64,000 bases of DNA from Carposina sasakii (GCA_014607495.2 CP053175.1:2666001-2730000), one strand, 5' to 3'. Positions 1 through 9,040 are shown, numbered from the stretch's first letter. Program-made: numbers and translations. Notes: generated from the sequence alone by a model not told the origin.

Positions 1-122
1 AAATTCTTCATATCTGTGCCTAATAATAAAATGTCCAAATTGTCCTGTCTTTATGTGCATTAATTTTTCAAGATGTAATAGAAAGGTCTGTCAATGTGCT
101 ATCATAATCAAGTAAGGCTGTA

Positions 123-270
123 AGGCTGTCTTTCCTCCAGAGATCTGCTATGCTACGTTGCTACGGATGCGTGGTATTCATAGATCACATTCATTGGTCC
201 ATGATGTCAATGAATTTGATTGGTGGATATCAAAGGCATATAGCAACGCAGCATAGTGAAAAGGCAGCTT
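123..270. repeat. Imperfect foldback repeat, MITE-like
   Basis: The left side (ending CTATGCTACGTTGCTA) pairs with the right side (TAGCAACGCAGCATAG) with one mismatch over 16 nt. Weaker matching continues outwards (AGGCTGTCTTTCC against AAAGGCAGCTT). Such a hairpin is typical of a small non-autonomous DNA transposon. No target duplication is obvious. It lies just downstream of the minus-strand 754-aa reading frame. Confidence 0.4.
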
Positions 271-347
271 AAAGCTTGCGCAACTGATGATAAGGGAGCA
301 AATGAAATAAAATAATAAGACAGTTACAGTTTTTTCAATACAAATTA

Positions 348-2612
348 CTACAAATTCATCACCGCAACAATAAACCCGTACGTCGCAAAAAGTGCAACAA
401 AAAACGCAGGGACACTCGTGAGGACAAACAAATTCTCTCTAATAAAGCCCGTTGAAGCAACAAACACATATTTGAAACGACTTACACTATCGGAATCTGC
501 CCGCGAAGACTCTGTAACCGTAGTGGTAACATTGTCTGGATCATTCGTTTTTGTTAAAGGATGCTTCAAAATATCTATACTATCTTTTATTCTCGTCGAC
601 GGTATTATTGAAGACACTTTAGAACTCTCATCTTTACTGTGACTTATACTTCTTTCAGGCTTTTCAACGGTAAACATTATTCGATCTATGTAATTGTTTT
701 CAAGTAAGTTACATTGCAATCCTTCGCTCGCTGCAATTTTAATGTCAGCTACATCCGTGAATTGCTCTTTTCGCGATATTAGTAGTGCTGGATCAAACAG
801 TTGATCTCCTTTGGCTTCCAAGTCAACTGATTGGATGTTGTTATCTAACACTTGTACTTTTATTTCTTTGACTATTTTATCTATTAGCGAGTCCTCCAAT
901 TTGTTAACCGTAGTTTTAATAAGATGATGTAGTTTTTCCCAAAGCTCTGATATATTTGAGGGACAGTTGTTCCTATATTCCGCAGAGCAAAGCACATTTT
1001 GAGATTTTTCTGACATTCTTAATATTGCTTTGATATTAGTATCATCTAGAAGGTTGGAATCATTTTGTTTAGTTATAGTGTCAAGGCTAAATGGTTCTTC
1101 TAAGATAAACTTTGGTATCATTGCAGATGCAGGTTTTATAGCTTTATCTTTCTCAATTTGATGAGAAATTGAATTCACTTCTTTAATACTATCACCTACA
1201 ACTATTAAGTTATTTGCAATTTCATTCTGCTTATTATTTGGAATCGGGGTTACCATTTCAGGAAACATTCCTATATCAAGTACAGTCTCCATAATTTTAG
1301 TTTTCTTATACATGTCATTGGTATTTTTGGATAGATTATTTTCAGGCAATTTATTACTTGTCAAAATATTTCCTACGCGAAAGATTGCCTCTGAATTAGA
1401 CGTTGTTGTGTAACTCGAGTTCAAGCTCATTTCGTTTAAATCAGGAGTAGATTCAATGTTGAAAAACATTTCGTTGCTTGACATTTTAAGACTGTTTTGT
1501 GTATTTTCTCCTATTAGAGTAACATCACTTACTGAGTTAGATTCAGTTAAATTCTGGGAACTAGTATCATTATTGATATCTGTAATGTTATAATTAATAA
1601 TTTCGCTAGGTAATTGGGATGTAAGAGGGATATTGTGAATCTTTGCCTCTGTACTTGTCATGCTTACATCAGACACAAGTCTCTCTTCACACTCTCCTAC
1701 TACAGATAGAGTTTTCTCAAAATATGGCTTTGATTTACTGGCAAGAGACATAGCTAGGGATACATTATAATCACTTGTATATAAATGTTTCGAACTGTCC
1801 GAAGTATCCGAAGTATCTTCATTGCTTGGCATATCATTTTTTACCTTCGAACTGTTTGGTGCTTCATGTCTGGAAGATGAACCACTACTCCCGAATAAAG
1901 TATTCTCACTTGAATAACTTATAAATGACGACCTCCTAATCGTTGATGGTGATGATGTAGATGAAACAACTTCATGGACGCTACTACCAATTAAAATAAC
2001 AGAACCAGTATTGTCCAACAAATTCCCTTTACCATGCACATTTTTTAATACTTGCGACCGTGATATAATTAAAGTTTGTTCCAAGTTAGCATTACCAGTC
2101 TTTCTGTATATTCTTTTTAATTTATTCCTCACTTTATTTTTATTGTTTTCGCCTTTAAAGTGTACACTTGTTCGTTTCATAGAGTGTCTTGATTTAAGCT
2201 TTCTTTTGGAAACATTTCTCAATTTATTAGTTTCACTTGAGACGTTATATATTTGATGTGTTTGGATACGTATATTTTCAGCAGTATTTACTGGTATATG
2301 CTCGCTTACATTATCTTTCATTGTATCTATATTTCTGTCGTCCTTTATTATTATAATATCATCATCTTCATCAGTTTCATTTAGAATAATAACACGGGAA
2401 TGATCTGATATTGATTGGTCAGTCAAGGAAACATTGATTTCACTGTTGTCACTTTGTATTACATTTTGACTAACGCTGTGGCCAGAATCCTTAGGACTGT
2501 TCATTGAATAAGCAACTATGAAGGAAGGCAAGTCATTAATGTGCCGTGGAGGAAATTGAATAGTTTTGAATTGATGTCTGTTTTGCTCATATCTACTCAT
2601 GTTTGATGACAT
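348..2612 (-). CDS. Unrecognised 754-aa protein with C-terminal membrane segment
   Basis: Single uninterrupted reading frame of 754 codons; I do not recognise the family. The start is ATG at 2612 (MSSNMSRYEQ) and the stop is TAG at 348-350. There is no N-terminal signal peptide. Residues 78-92 are acidic around four isoleucines (DEDDDIIIIKDD), which resembles a SUMO-interacting motif. Residues 128-171 are strongly basic and could serve nuclear import or DNA/RNA contact. Residues 205-275 are Ser-rich. A short hydrophobic motif recurs: VILIGSSVHEV at 205, DVTLIGE at 363 and LIVVGDSIKEV at 469. Residues 555-590 look like an amphipathic helix. Residues about 728-751 form one hydrophobic segment ending three residues before the C-terminus, so the protein may be tail-anchored with a cytoplasmic or nuclear N-terminal body. 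The upstream neighbour on the same strand has similar architecture, so the two may be diverged duplicates. No downstream AATAAA is seen on this strand. Confidence 0.72.
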   Translation of the reverse strand: MSSNMSRYEQNRHQFKTIQFPPRHINDLPSFIVAYSMNSPKDSGHSVSQNVIQSDNSEINVSLTDQSISDHSRVIILNETDEDDDIIIIKDDRNIDTMKDNVSEHIPVNTAENIRIQTHQIYNVSSETNKLRNVSKRKLKSRHSMKRTSVHFKGENNKNKVRNKLKRIYRKTGNANLEQTLIISRSQVLKNVHGKGNLLDNTGSVILIGSSVHEVVSSTSSPSTIRRSSFISYSSENTLFGSSGSSSRHEAPNSSKVKNDMPSNEDTSDTSDSSKHLYTSDYNVSLAMSLASKSKPYFEKTLSVVGECEERLVSDVSMTSTEAKIHNIPLTSQLPSEIINYNITDINNDTSSQNLTESNSVSDVTLIGENTQNSLKMSSNEMFFNIESTPDLNEMSLNSSYTTTSNSEAIFRVGNILTSNKLPENNLSKNTNDMYKKTKIMETVLDIGMFPEMVTPIPNNKQNEIANNLIVVGDSIKEVNSISHQIEKDKAIKPASAMIPKFILEEPFSLDTITKQNDSNLLDDTNIKAILRMSEKSQNVLCSAEYRNNCPSNISELWEKLHHLIKTTVNKLEDSLIDKIVKEIKVQVLDNNIQSVDLEAKGDQLFDPALLISRKEQFTDVADIKIAASEGLQCNLLENNYIDRIMFTVEKPERSISHSKDESSKVSSIIPSTRIKDSIDILKHPLTKTNDPDNVTTTVTESSRADSDSVSRFKYVFVASTGFIRENLFVLTSVPAFFVALFATYGFIVAVMNL

Positions 2613-2873
2613 TTTATTTTTTATTTTATCTTTCGTTAATTTCTGAAACGAATGAAAAATATGGCTATATACAGTTCCTATTTCATATGGTGGTAAACAA
2701 GAACACTAGAATAGTAAATACGGTTTCAGTAACTTGTTTTTTGAAGATTGTGCAGTTCATGATGAAATAAATAGGGTGGTAGATATCAATTTAAAATCAT
2801 GGATGAGGCTCAATTTAAATTATGAAACAAACATAATCTATGGCATTATTTTATTTAATACCAATAACAAATA
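2613..2873 (-). promoter_or_regulatory. Short spacer between the two minus-strand genes
   Basis: Only 261 bp separate the stop of the 925-aa frame from the start of the 754-aa frame. The spacer must hold the 3' end of the first gene and the promoter and 5' UTR of the second, unless they share a transcript. No clear TATA box is seen. Confidence 0.4.
2850..2855 (-). terminator. AATAAA polyadenylation signal for the 925-aa gene
   Basis: TTTATT on the plus strand reads AATAAA on the minus strand, 18 nt after the TGA stop. The close spacing fits a compact 3' UTR. Confidence 0.45.
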
Positions 2874-5651
2874 TCAAAATCCCAGGTCTGAAAGACGAAT
2901 ATACATATTTCTAAATTCAGCATTATTCGTTGTGAGATTACTAGTGGGAGTGGCAGGGCCATCATCCACTACTGGAGAGCTAGTGCTACGACTACGGAAT
3001 GTTTGGACACACAAGTAAATCACAATAACCGTCGGGATCCACATTAGGAAACAGTAAAAAAATCCACCTAAAGCTCCAAGGCTTCGTCTCCGAAACTTGA
3101 GCTTAAATTGAGATGGTCTACAATCGTCCACACCATGAGGAGGGCATGCATCACCAGTATACAAAACTGCATGATTATCAGGAAAGCTATCTTTGCACAT
3201 ATTATACTGGTGACAGTTGCATATGCTCATCGACGTGGCGTCTGTAGAGGGACACATATTTGCAGCTCTGGATGAGCTCTGGCATTTATAGTCTGATCTC
3301 ATTATACTCATTGGTGCATTTCGTATGCAACGGTCACAATAGTACGCCATTATCCTCCTTTTTTTCTTGAATTCGGGATGGATGTCAAATAGGGATCTCG
3401 ATTGAGGCATGGCTACTTCATTTAGATCTCTGTTCTTTTCTATATCTCTATTCTTTGACGTCATATCTGTAACTTTCAGTAATGATTCGCTTTCTATTAT
3501 TCGATACGATGTGCTCTTTTTCGTAAGTCTTGTGTAAAATTCCATGGCTTCTTTGGTATTTTCTTTTTTATAGTTTAAACCTGCCAGAAGATTCTCGCTG
3601 GATATTTGAATACCTTTCGATGGATTTGAAGATTTTAAAGGTAACCTCGAGGTTCTTAAAGTCTGTTGTGGAGACTTTGCTAGATTTTCATTAGATTGAA
3701 CGGTACGGTTACCTTTAGGACGAAATAAAACTTTCGTTTCCTCCTCAGAACTGATTTTGTTATGTTCTTTTCCTAGTTTTTGTGTTGTTAATGTAAGGCC
3801 TTGTATAATTTCTTTGAGTTCACTTAATTCCTTTGTTATTTCTTTATACGGTATCTCATTATCATTTTCTTTATCGTTACTGATTTTCTCGTTAGCATTT
3901 TCAATGGCAAACGTGGTATTAGGTAGAATGTTCTCTTTATTTTTAGAAATAACCATTTTAGTTTGGTTTAAGTTGATATTTTCCTCATGACTTGTAGAGA
4001 AACCAAATATATTTGGCCTTTCCTCTTTATATTGTTTGCTGCCTTTGGCTGTTTTAACATTTTCTAGTGTAGGGAAAACGTTTATGCAAACATCAAGTTT
4101 AACGTCTCTATTACTTTCATGTTCGCTAAAAAATTTGTAAATATTCTGAAAATGTGTTAATAGTTCGTTGCACTTCATTAGTCGCTTGCTGTTTTTTGAA
4201 CCAAATGCGACACGTTTATACTGAATTCTGCTATATTTTGGCCTCGGACTAAACTTAGAAGTATTTTTAAGTGATCGTTTTCTTCTTGCTTTCTTTTTCT
4301 CCTTTCTTGTACACGATGTTGTGGGTTCAATTTTGTCAACATTTACCGTAGTATTGTTATTTATACAAACAGGTAACTCTACATTTTTTTCCTTTACGTC
4401 GTAATTCGTTAATAATGGTTTTGGAATTTCATCCATCTGCTTTGTAATTACATCGCCTTTAGGTATACTGCTTTCTATATCGTTAGGAGCATTCTGGGAA
4501 CATATTTGAGGGTCCGTTAGTTCGGTTCCACGTACTTTAGTACTATGTTTAATAACTCTTTTACGTTTTCTTTTATCTGTCATTGTAGAGTTATCAATAG
4601 TCACAGCTTTAGGTTGTACGTTAGCAGTTTTATCAATTTCATAGTTAAATATGCTTTCAACTAGACTTGTCCTCGGTTTCAATTTTCTTTTACGTTTTAT
4701 TTGAATTTTGTTTTCATTTTTATATATCCGTTCTAAATCCAAATCTGTAATGGAATCACCGATTAATTTAGCTTTAAAAGCTACTCGTTTCCTTTGATTA
4801 GTTGTAGTGGAATTATCTTGAGATTCAGCGCCTACTCCAACACTTGAAATGATCTTTGATTTCTGTGCCACTAATACAGGTGCGATACATTGGTCGTAGC
4901 AAATGCTTTTTTGTGTGCATTTCCTTATCTTCGTAGGTTTAGTTTTATGTAACTTCCTTGGGATACTCAATGTTGATATGATTCTCACTTGTTTACATGT
5001 AGTAGGTGTTGTGTGGTGAGAAATTTTATCTGGCAATACCGATGTTAGATTTGATGAAGTCATTATACCAACACTGAGCTGTGCACTCTTCATTTCATGA
5101 TCATTTCTATCCAAAATATAGGTCGTGGTTGAGGAGGATTTTATCGGTCCTCTATTTGCGGGAAATTGTTCGTAATCTTTGTCATCTTCTGGGGTAAACA
5201 TGTGTTTATAGATGAACTCCTGAAGAATATTCTTGAAGTTATCTATAAGCAGCGAAGTTAGATCGAAACCGGTAGCAGGAGGTTCCTCTGGTTGGATCGC
5301 ATCACCGCTTGCACTCGAGTCATGTGAAAAACCTCTGAATGATCCAACATCAGAATTTATAGTTGTCGAATACCTAGTGTTAACAGAATCTTCTAACATT
5401 TTGTTCTTCTTGTGTTTCCTACAGTATCTGCGTAAGACGCATAAATTCGTTTCCATGCTGAGATCCTTTTTGGTGACGTCATTATCTTTGTAATACGAGT
5501 TGTTGAAGGAAATCTTTCTATTAACTTGAAATGTCCCGCTATTCTGGAAGGCTTGGGATGAAGAGCCGGATCTTGTTTGCGTGAAGAAAGTGTTGTTAGA
5601 TTTCTTATATAGGACTTTGGTGCGTACAGTGTGCTCGTTACATTTCCCCAT
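2874..5651 (-). CDS. Unrecognised 925-aa protein: basic clusters, Cys-rich region, C-terminal membrane segment
   Basis: Single-exon frame of 925 codons; the family is not recognised. The start ATG at 5651 is in good context (AACCATGGGG) and the stop is TGA at 2874-2876. No signal peptide is seen. Residues 131-157 may form a helix. Basic clusters resembling nuclear localisation signals occur at 319-327 (RKRKLKPR), 360-369 and 450-462 (KEKKKARRKRSLK). A motif DNSTxTxxRKR recurs at about 279 and 353, and KRVAF occurs at 288 and 479. Residues 600-630 could be a short coiled coil. KEN tripeptides, possible APC/C degrons, lie at 572, 594 and 696. A Cys-rich stretch (C772, C775, C790, C800, C811, C813, C819, C836, C844) precedes a hydrophobic segment at about 858-883, followed by a 40-residue polar tail. 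Basic clusters plus one C-terminal membrane segment suggest a nuclear-envelope or ER protein; that is inference. Confidence 0.72.
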   Translation of the reverse strand: MGKCNEHTVRTKVLYKKSNNTFFTQTRSGSSSQAFQNSGTFQVNRKISFNNSYYKDNDVTKKDLSMETNLCVLRRYCRKHKKNKMLEDSVNTRYSTTINSDVGSFRGFSHDSSASGDAIQPEEPPATGFDLTSLLIDNFKNILQEFIYKHMFTPEDDKDYEQFPANRGPIKSSSTTTYILDRNDHEMKSAQLSVGIMTSSNLTSVLPDKISHHTTPTTCKQVRIISTLSIPRKLHKTKPTKIRKCTQKSICYDQCIAPVLVAQKSKIISSVGVGAESQDNSTTTNQRKRVAFKAKLIGDSITDLDLERIYKNENKIQIKRKRKLKPRTSLVESIFNYEIDKTANVQPKAVTIDNSTMTDKRKRKRVIKHSTKVRGTELTDPQICSQNAPNDIESSIPKGDVITKQMDEIPKPLLTNYDVKEKNVELPVCINNNTTVNVDKIEPTTSCTRKEKKKARRKRSLKNTSKFSPRPKYSRIQYKRVAFGSKNSKRLMKCNELLTHFQNIYKFFSEHESNRDVKLDVCINVFPTLENVKTAKGSKQYKEERPNIFGFSTSHEENINLNQTKMVISKNKENILPNTTFAIENANEKISNDKENDNEIPYKEITKELSELKEIIQGLTLTTQKLGKEHNKISSEEETKVLFRPKGNRTVQSNENLAKSPQQTLRTSRLPLKSSNPSKGIQISSENLLAGLNYKKENTKEAMEFYTRLTKKSTSYRIIESESLLKVTDMTSKNRDIEKNRDLNEVAMPQSRSLFDIHPEFKKKRRIMAYYCDRCIRNAPMSIMRSDYKCQSSSRAANMCPSTDATSMSICNCHQYNMCKDSFPDNHAVLYTGDACPPHGVDDCRPSQFKLKFRRRSLGALGGFFYCFLMWIPTVIVIYLCVQTFRSRSTSSPVVDDGPATPTSNLTTNNAEFRNMYIRLSDLGF

Positions 5652-6725
5652 GGTTATGGTTCTTATATCTTCTCTTTTCCGTCTTCTGCAACCAAAATAT
5701 TTGTATTCTATTCATCGGCTATTCCAGAGCTTTACATCTATAAATAAACTTTGGGTTTTTCTGGATAGGTAGGTATCCTTGTTTCCCTCGACACGTAGGT
5801 AAGTGCACTGTCTTAATTAATTATTATCTTATATTTATGACTATATACGGCATTATCCTATGTATTAATTTAGTTAGAACTGTAAGCAGATAAAGCACTA
5901 GACAAATGGAATAATAGAGCTCTAAATTCAACTTGTTAATATACCTACTTAATAATCTGTGAAAACTTGGTGTACTGGTGCTATTCAGCTTGTAACAATT
6001 TGATACATCGATGAAGTTATAAATCTATCAAAGATTTATAACTTTTCCACTAAAAATGAAATGGAATTTGAAAGATCCAGGTTGTAATAAGTTGTAAACG
6101 TGCAGTAAGTAAATATAGTAATATGCCTCTATAATACAAGGACAAGGGGTTAATTTACTTACAAGCCAGCTAACTCATTGTAAACTATGTGTAAAAGTTT
6201 CACGAACGATTTTCTTGAAGATTACATGTAAATATATCGAAACTGCAATAAAGTTACTTGAAAAATATTGTGTCGAATTTCTGACAGTGATGACAGAAGG
6301 GTTGACGATGTATTCTTCCTTCTTCTTGACATCTTGCTAGCCAGATTCAAAGGTTCATTTTAAGGTCTTCAAAATAAATTATGGCCGCATAGATATCTAT
6401 GTTGTTTTGCCTTCCTACAAACCAACGAAATAAAACTGACGTTGGCAGTGACATTGACATATTTATCTTTCAACAAACTGTCAACAAGTCACGAGGTTTT
6501 GATCATTTTGAAATTCGTGAAAAATTCAGGTAAAAGGCAAGAAAAATGTATAGAAAAGTCTTCCTATTAAAGTATTACTGATGTGAAAACTCTTAAAATA
6601 GTAAGCAATAAATAAACAATAAGTTTCACTCATATTCCATATAAAAAACATGTTTTAAAACTGAGAATACTTTCTTAGTATGTATCTGAGTAGGACGAGT
6701 TGAAATAATACTCATTTTATGCAAA
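5652..6725. promoter_or_regulatory. Divergent intergenic region, 1.07 kb, candidate bidirectional promoter
   Basis: It lies between the start codons of the minus-strand 925-aa gene and the plus-strand F-box gene, so both promoters should be here. The DNA is AT-rich and has no repeat from the families that fill the rest of the window. A CATATAAAAAAC string near 6640 could act as a TATA element for the F-box gene but is not convincing. A perfect hairpin sits at 6014-6044. Confidence 0.5.
6014..6044. repeat. 13-bp perfect hairpin in the divergent spacer
   Basis: AGTTATAAATCT at 6015-6026 is the exact reverse complement of AGATTTATAACT at 6032-6043, with loop ATCAA. The flanking A and T add one more pair. 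Confidence 0.55.
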
Positions 6726-6742
6726 ATGCATTCTATCGATAA
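6719..6742 (+). promoter_or_regulatory. Overlapping upstream ORF at the F-box start
   Basis: An ATG at 6719 opens a 7-codon frame ending in TAA at 6740-6742. It overlaps the F-box start codon at 6726 in another frame. If the transcript includes it, scanning ribosomes meet it first and it could lower or tune translation. Confidence 0.4.
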
Positions 6743-8439
6743 TATAAACAATCTGCCAATAGAAATCTTTTTAGAAATATTAAAGAAAGCCGACGGGGTG
6801 ACCTTCGGAAAGTGTCGAAATGTATGTCAACAATGGAAAGATTGCGTCGACTCAAGCGACTTTATGTGGCATTATTACTGCCAAAAAGAGTACAAATCTG
6901 CTTCCAAAATAGCCAAAAAGAAAGACGGGAACGAGTGCCAATGGTATCATATTTATAAGAACCTGAAAATGTGGTCAAAAGTTATAACAGTTGAGAAGAA
7001 TCTGCGTGATTTCTATCAGTTTTCCTCTCATGATTCTCGGCACGCTTTGAATATAGAATATGGTGTGTTACCCTTGAAAGACACCAGAGGCATCCTCCTG
7101 TATGACATGGGAAGTTTGAAGCATATTCCAGTGGCAATACCTGAGAAAAACTGTTGGAAAATAGCTAACACTGACCTTACATCAGTTATATTAACCAAAT
7201 CTGGCATGCTAGTTCAAAGAAATGTTGTTAACAACTCCTCATATATGAGTGAAGGCTTCTTTAACGCTGACAAATTTGTGCTGTCACAGGATCTCCTGTA
7301 TTTTGCTTATAAAGGACACATATTCAAATGTGACCTGAAGTTACCACAGCTAACATCACATTTGGTTTACGAATGCAAGTTTAAGATCATTGAAATGCAG
7401 TATTCAGATGGTATGCTACATTTGTTCTCTGATGATGGTAGAATTGTTAGTATTGATGACAATAATGTGGCAAGAGAGAGACCGTTGCGATGCCCAATCG
7501 AATGGATAAAGCAAATTAAGCACATTACAGCTGTTGACAATACAAACTTTGTGTGCTACTCAAGAAACTTATTTAAAATAGAAACAGATAAATATCAACA
7601 CTTGTACTTAGATTTTCCACCTATAACAGCATTATTTTTTTATGTAGACATTGTATTAATTGGCACAAAAAATGGGGATATACTTTTGTATAGATTGTCA
7701 GATCAGAAGAAAGGGATGAAGCCTATTTTCGAGAACATAGCAGTGTTGCCACGTGGAAAATTTGCTGTCAGTCTAGATGTTGTTGAAAGGAGGACTGGAC
7801 CAGTTATTGTGGTGGCAACATTCTTTGAAATCATGGTTATTGAATTAAATTTTTTTCCACATGTAAGTTATTATGTTACTTGTATTCATCATCATCATCA
7901 GCCTATTGCAGTCCACTGCTGAACGTAGGCCTCCCCTAGGGCACATCACAAGACTGCCATGGGGGGTATTTGCCCATAGTCACCATGCTGGACAGGCGGG
8001 TTGGTGACAGCAGTTTGTATTTTGTACTATCTTGTCAACACGGGAGGTGCTGCTGCCCACCTCCCGGAAACCCTTAATTGCCTCATACAATACCCACGGG
8101 CAGACATGGGGTGGTACGAATTCTACTCTGCCGGCACCACGCGGCCTAACCTAACTAGGTTATTATCTGATGTTCTTTATTGTACATACACACAAACATT
8201 GGACAATATAGCGACTTCAGATTTACACAGAGAATGTACAAAAGGGAGCTTATTGCTTTAAGATATTTATACCAGCAAACCCAAACTGATATGAACATGA
8301 TTTTTGTGTATTCATTGTGAATAATTGATGTTTCTTCTATTTTCAGGAACCTGAAATTCATACCCGCTATTTGAAGGACAAGCTGAACTTGTATAAAAGG
8401 TTATTGAAGATCAAGGATAGATTACATGGCTATTTTTAG
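6726..8439 (+). CDS. F-box domain protein, two coding exons (409 aa)
   Basis: Likely substrate-receptor subunit of an SCF-type ubiquitin ligase. The N-terminus is a good F-box: L10-P11, E13-I14, L19, then CRNVCQQW at 30-37 and W48, followed by a WHYYCQKEY stretch. The rest (about 90-380) is a run of short beta-strand-like segments (GILLYDMG, LLYFAYKGHIFKCDL, MLHLFSDDGRIVSIDD, VLIGTKNGDILLYR), suggesting a propeller-like substrate-binding half, although canonical WD repeats are not evident. Exon 1 is 6726-7862 and ends at a phase-0 donor, CAT|GTAAGT. The intron is 7863-8346 (484 nt). The acceptor TTCTATTTTCAG opens exon 2 at 8347, which keeps the frame and adds 30 residues ending HGYF before TAG at 8437-8439. 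Without splicing the frame runs 19 codons into a retroposon. AATAAA follows at 8527. The family call is firm; the specific orthologue is not identified. Confidence 0.88.
7887..8146 (-). mobile_element. Family A: RTE-tailed retroposon in the F-box intron
   Basis: This is the reference copy of family A. On the minus strand it starts GCCGCGTGGTGCCGGCAGAG, passes GCCCGTGGGTAT, GGAGGTGGGCAGCAG and ACCAACCCGCCTGTCCAGC, and ends CAGCAGTGGACTGCAATAGG followed by GATGAT repeats. The 3' end matches the end of RTE-type LINE ORFs elsewhere in the window (14253, 60090). The family is probably a SINE mobilised by that LINE. It makes up more than half of the intron. Confidence 0.75.
8347..8439 (+). CDS. Terminal coding exon of the F-box gene
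   Basis: This exon is 93 nt (30 codons plus stop) and follows a pyrimidine-rich tract ending in CAG. It encodes EPEIHTRYLKDKLNLYKRLL and then a short basic helix-like tail. Phase 0 on both sides of the intron and an open frame to the stop support the splice model. A cDNA would confirm it. Confidence 0.75.
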   Translation, partial: EPEIHTRYLKDKLNLYKRLLKIKDRLHGYF

Positions 8440-8526
8440 AAGACTATATAAGACAGATGATGCAAAGCAAATCATATCTTATTATATGTTATTTTATGCT
8501 TATTATTGTAGACAAAAGTATTAGTT

Positions 8527-8532
8527 AATAAA
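8527..8532 (+). terminator. AATAAA polyadenylation signal of the F-box gene
   Basis: Lies 88 nt after the stop codon, within TTAATAAAATAAC. Confidence 0.55.
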
Positions 8533-8546
8533 ATAACAGTAAAAAA

Positions 8547-8632
8547 GAGAGAATGTACAAAAACGAGAGAATGTACAAAAACGAGAGAATGTACAAAAAC
8601 GAGATTATTTCTTAGAGATTATTTCTTAGAGA
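8547..8632. repeat. 18-bp x3 and 15-bp x2 tandem repeats behind the F-box gene
   Basis: GAGAGAATGTACAAAAAC is repeated exactly three times (8547-8600). A second short unit containing ATTATTTCTTAGAG follows twice. The string GAGAATGTACAAAA also occurs once inside the F-box intron at about 8230. Confidence 0.85.
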
Positions 8633-8685
8633 TTTCTTCCTGTAAACCATTGGGATAGGGAAAATTTTCAATTATGACAAAACAA

Positions 8686-8914
8686 TATTTATAAAATGAT
8701 TAATAAAGAAATGGAAAAAATTCTCGTGGGAATTGAACCCACGACCACTGCATACCGTGCCAGCCGCTCTAACCACTGAGCTACCTGGTCAATTACTCGG
8801 ATGACGAATTTTACCATATCTTTTCTAAATTACATATTGGCAACGTTATTTTTCATCCCAATAGCTATACACTAGCCAAATCTCGGCAAACAAAGCTGAA
8901 TCCTTCAGCTCAAT
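8686..8914 (-). mobile_element. Family S copy 1: repeat with internal tRNA-like module
   Basis: The tRNA-like part reads, on the minus strand, GACCAGGTAGCTCAGTGGTT (A-box TAGCTCAGTGG) through GTGGGTTCAATTCCCAC (B-box GGTTCAATTCC) over 8721-8792. In the same orientation it is preceded by about 115 nt shared with copies 2 and 4 (GGATTCAGCTTTGTTT, GAGATTTGGCTAG, TATAGCTATTGGGATGAAAA) and followed by a T-rich tail. The anticodon arm is not a clean tRNA, so this is a repeat and not a functional tRNA gene. Confidence 0.7.
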
Positions 8915-8987
8915 GTTTAAGGATCAAATGATCAACCGTATCCTAACGGATTATATTAAAAAAATATTTATAAATATAATTACACAT

Positions 8988-9040
8988 ACGGCTGTGTTCA
9001 TCGAATGGAATAGCCAGAACTACAGGATCATGAAATCATT
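8988..9040 (-). mobile_element. Family F fragment (3' end only)
   Basis: Reads ACGGCTGTGTTCATCGAATG then AGCCAGAACTACAGGATCAT, matching the end of the F elements described at 10489. Confidence 0.55.

Noticed and set aside
2734..3018. Plus-strand frame across the gap and end of the 925-aa gene
   Set aside because: Most of it lies antisense to the long minus-strand frame, with no supporting signals.
2874..5651. KASH-domain nuclear-envelope protein
   Set aside because: The C-terminal helix and luminal tail layout is similar, but the tail lacks the terminal PPPX motif and is not otherwise KASH-like.
8547..8600. CRISPR-like or regulatory array
   Set aside because: Units are directly adjacent with no spacers; it is a plain 18-bp tandem repeat in a eukaryotic context.
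8721..8792. Functional tRNA gene on the minus strand
   Set aside because: A- and B-box strings are present, but the anticodon arm does not fold cleanly and the same module recurs with conserved non-tRNA flanks at 26822, 60582 and 61262, so it is part of a repeat.
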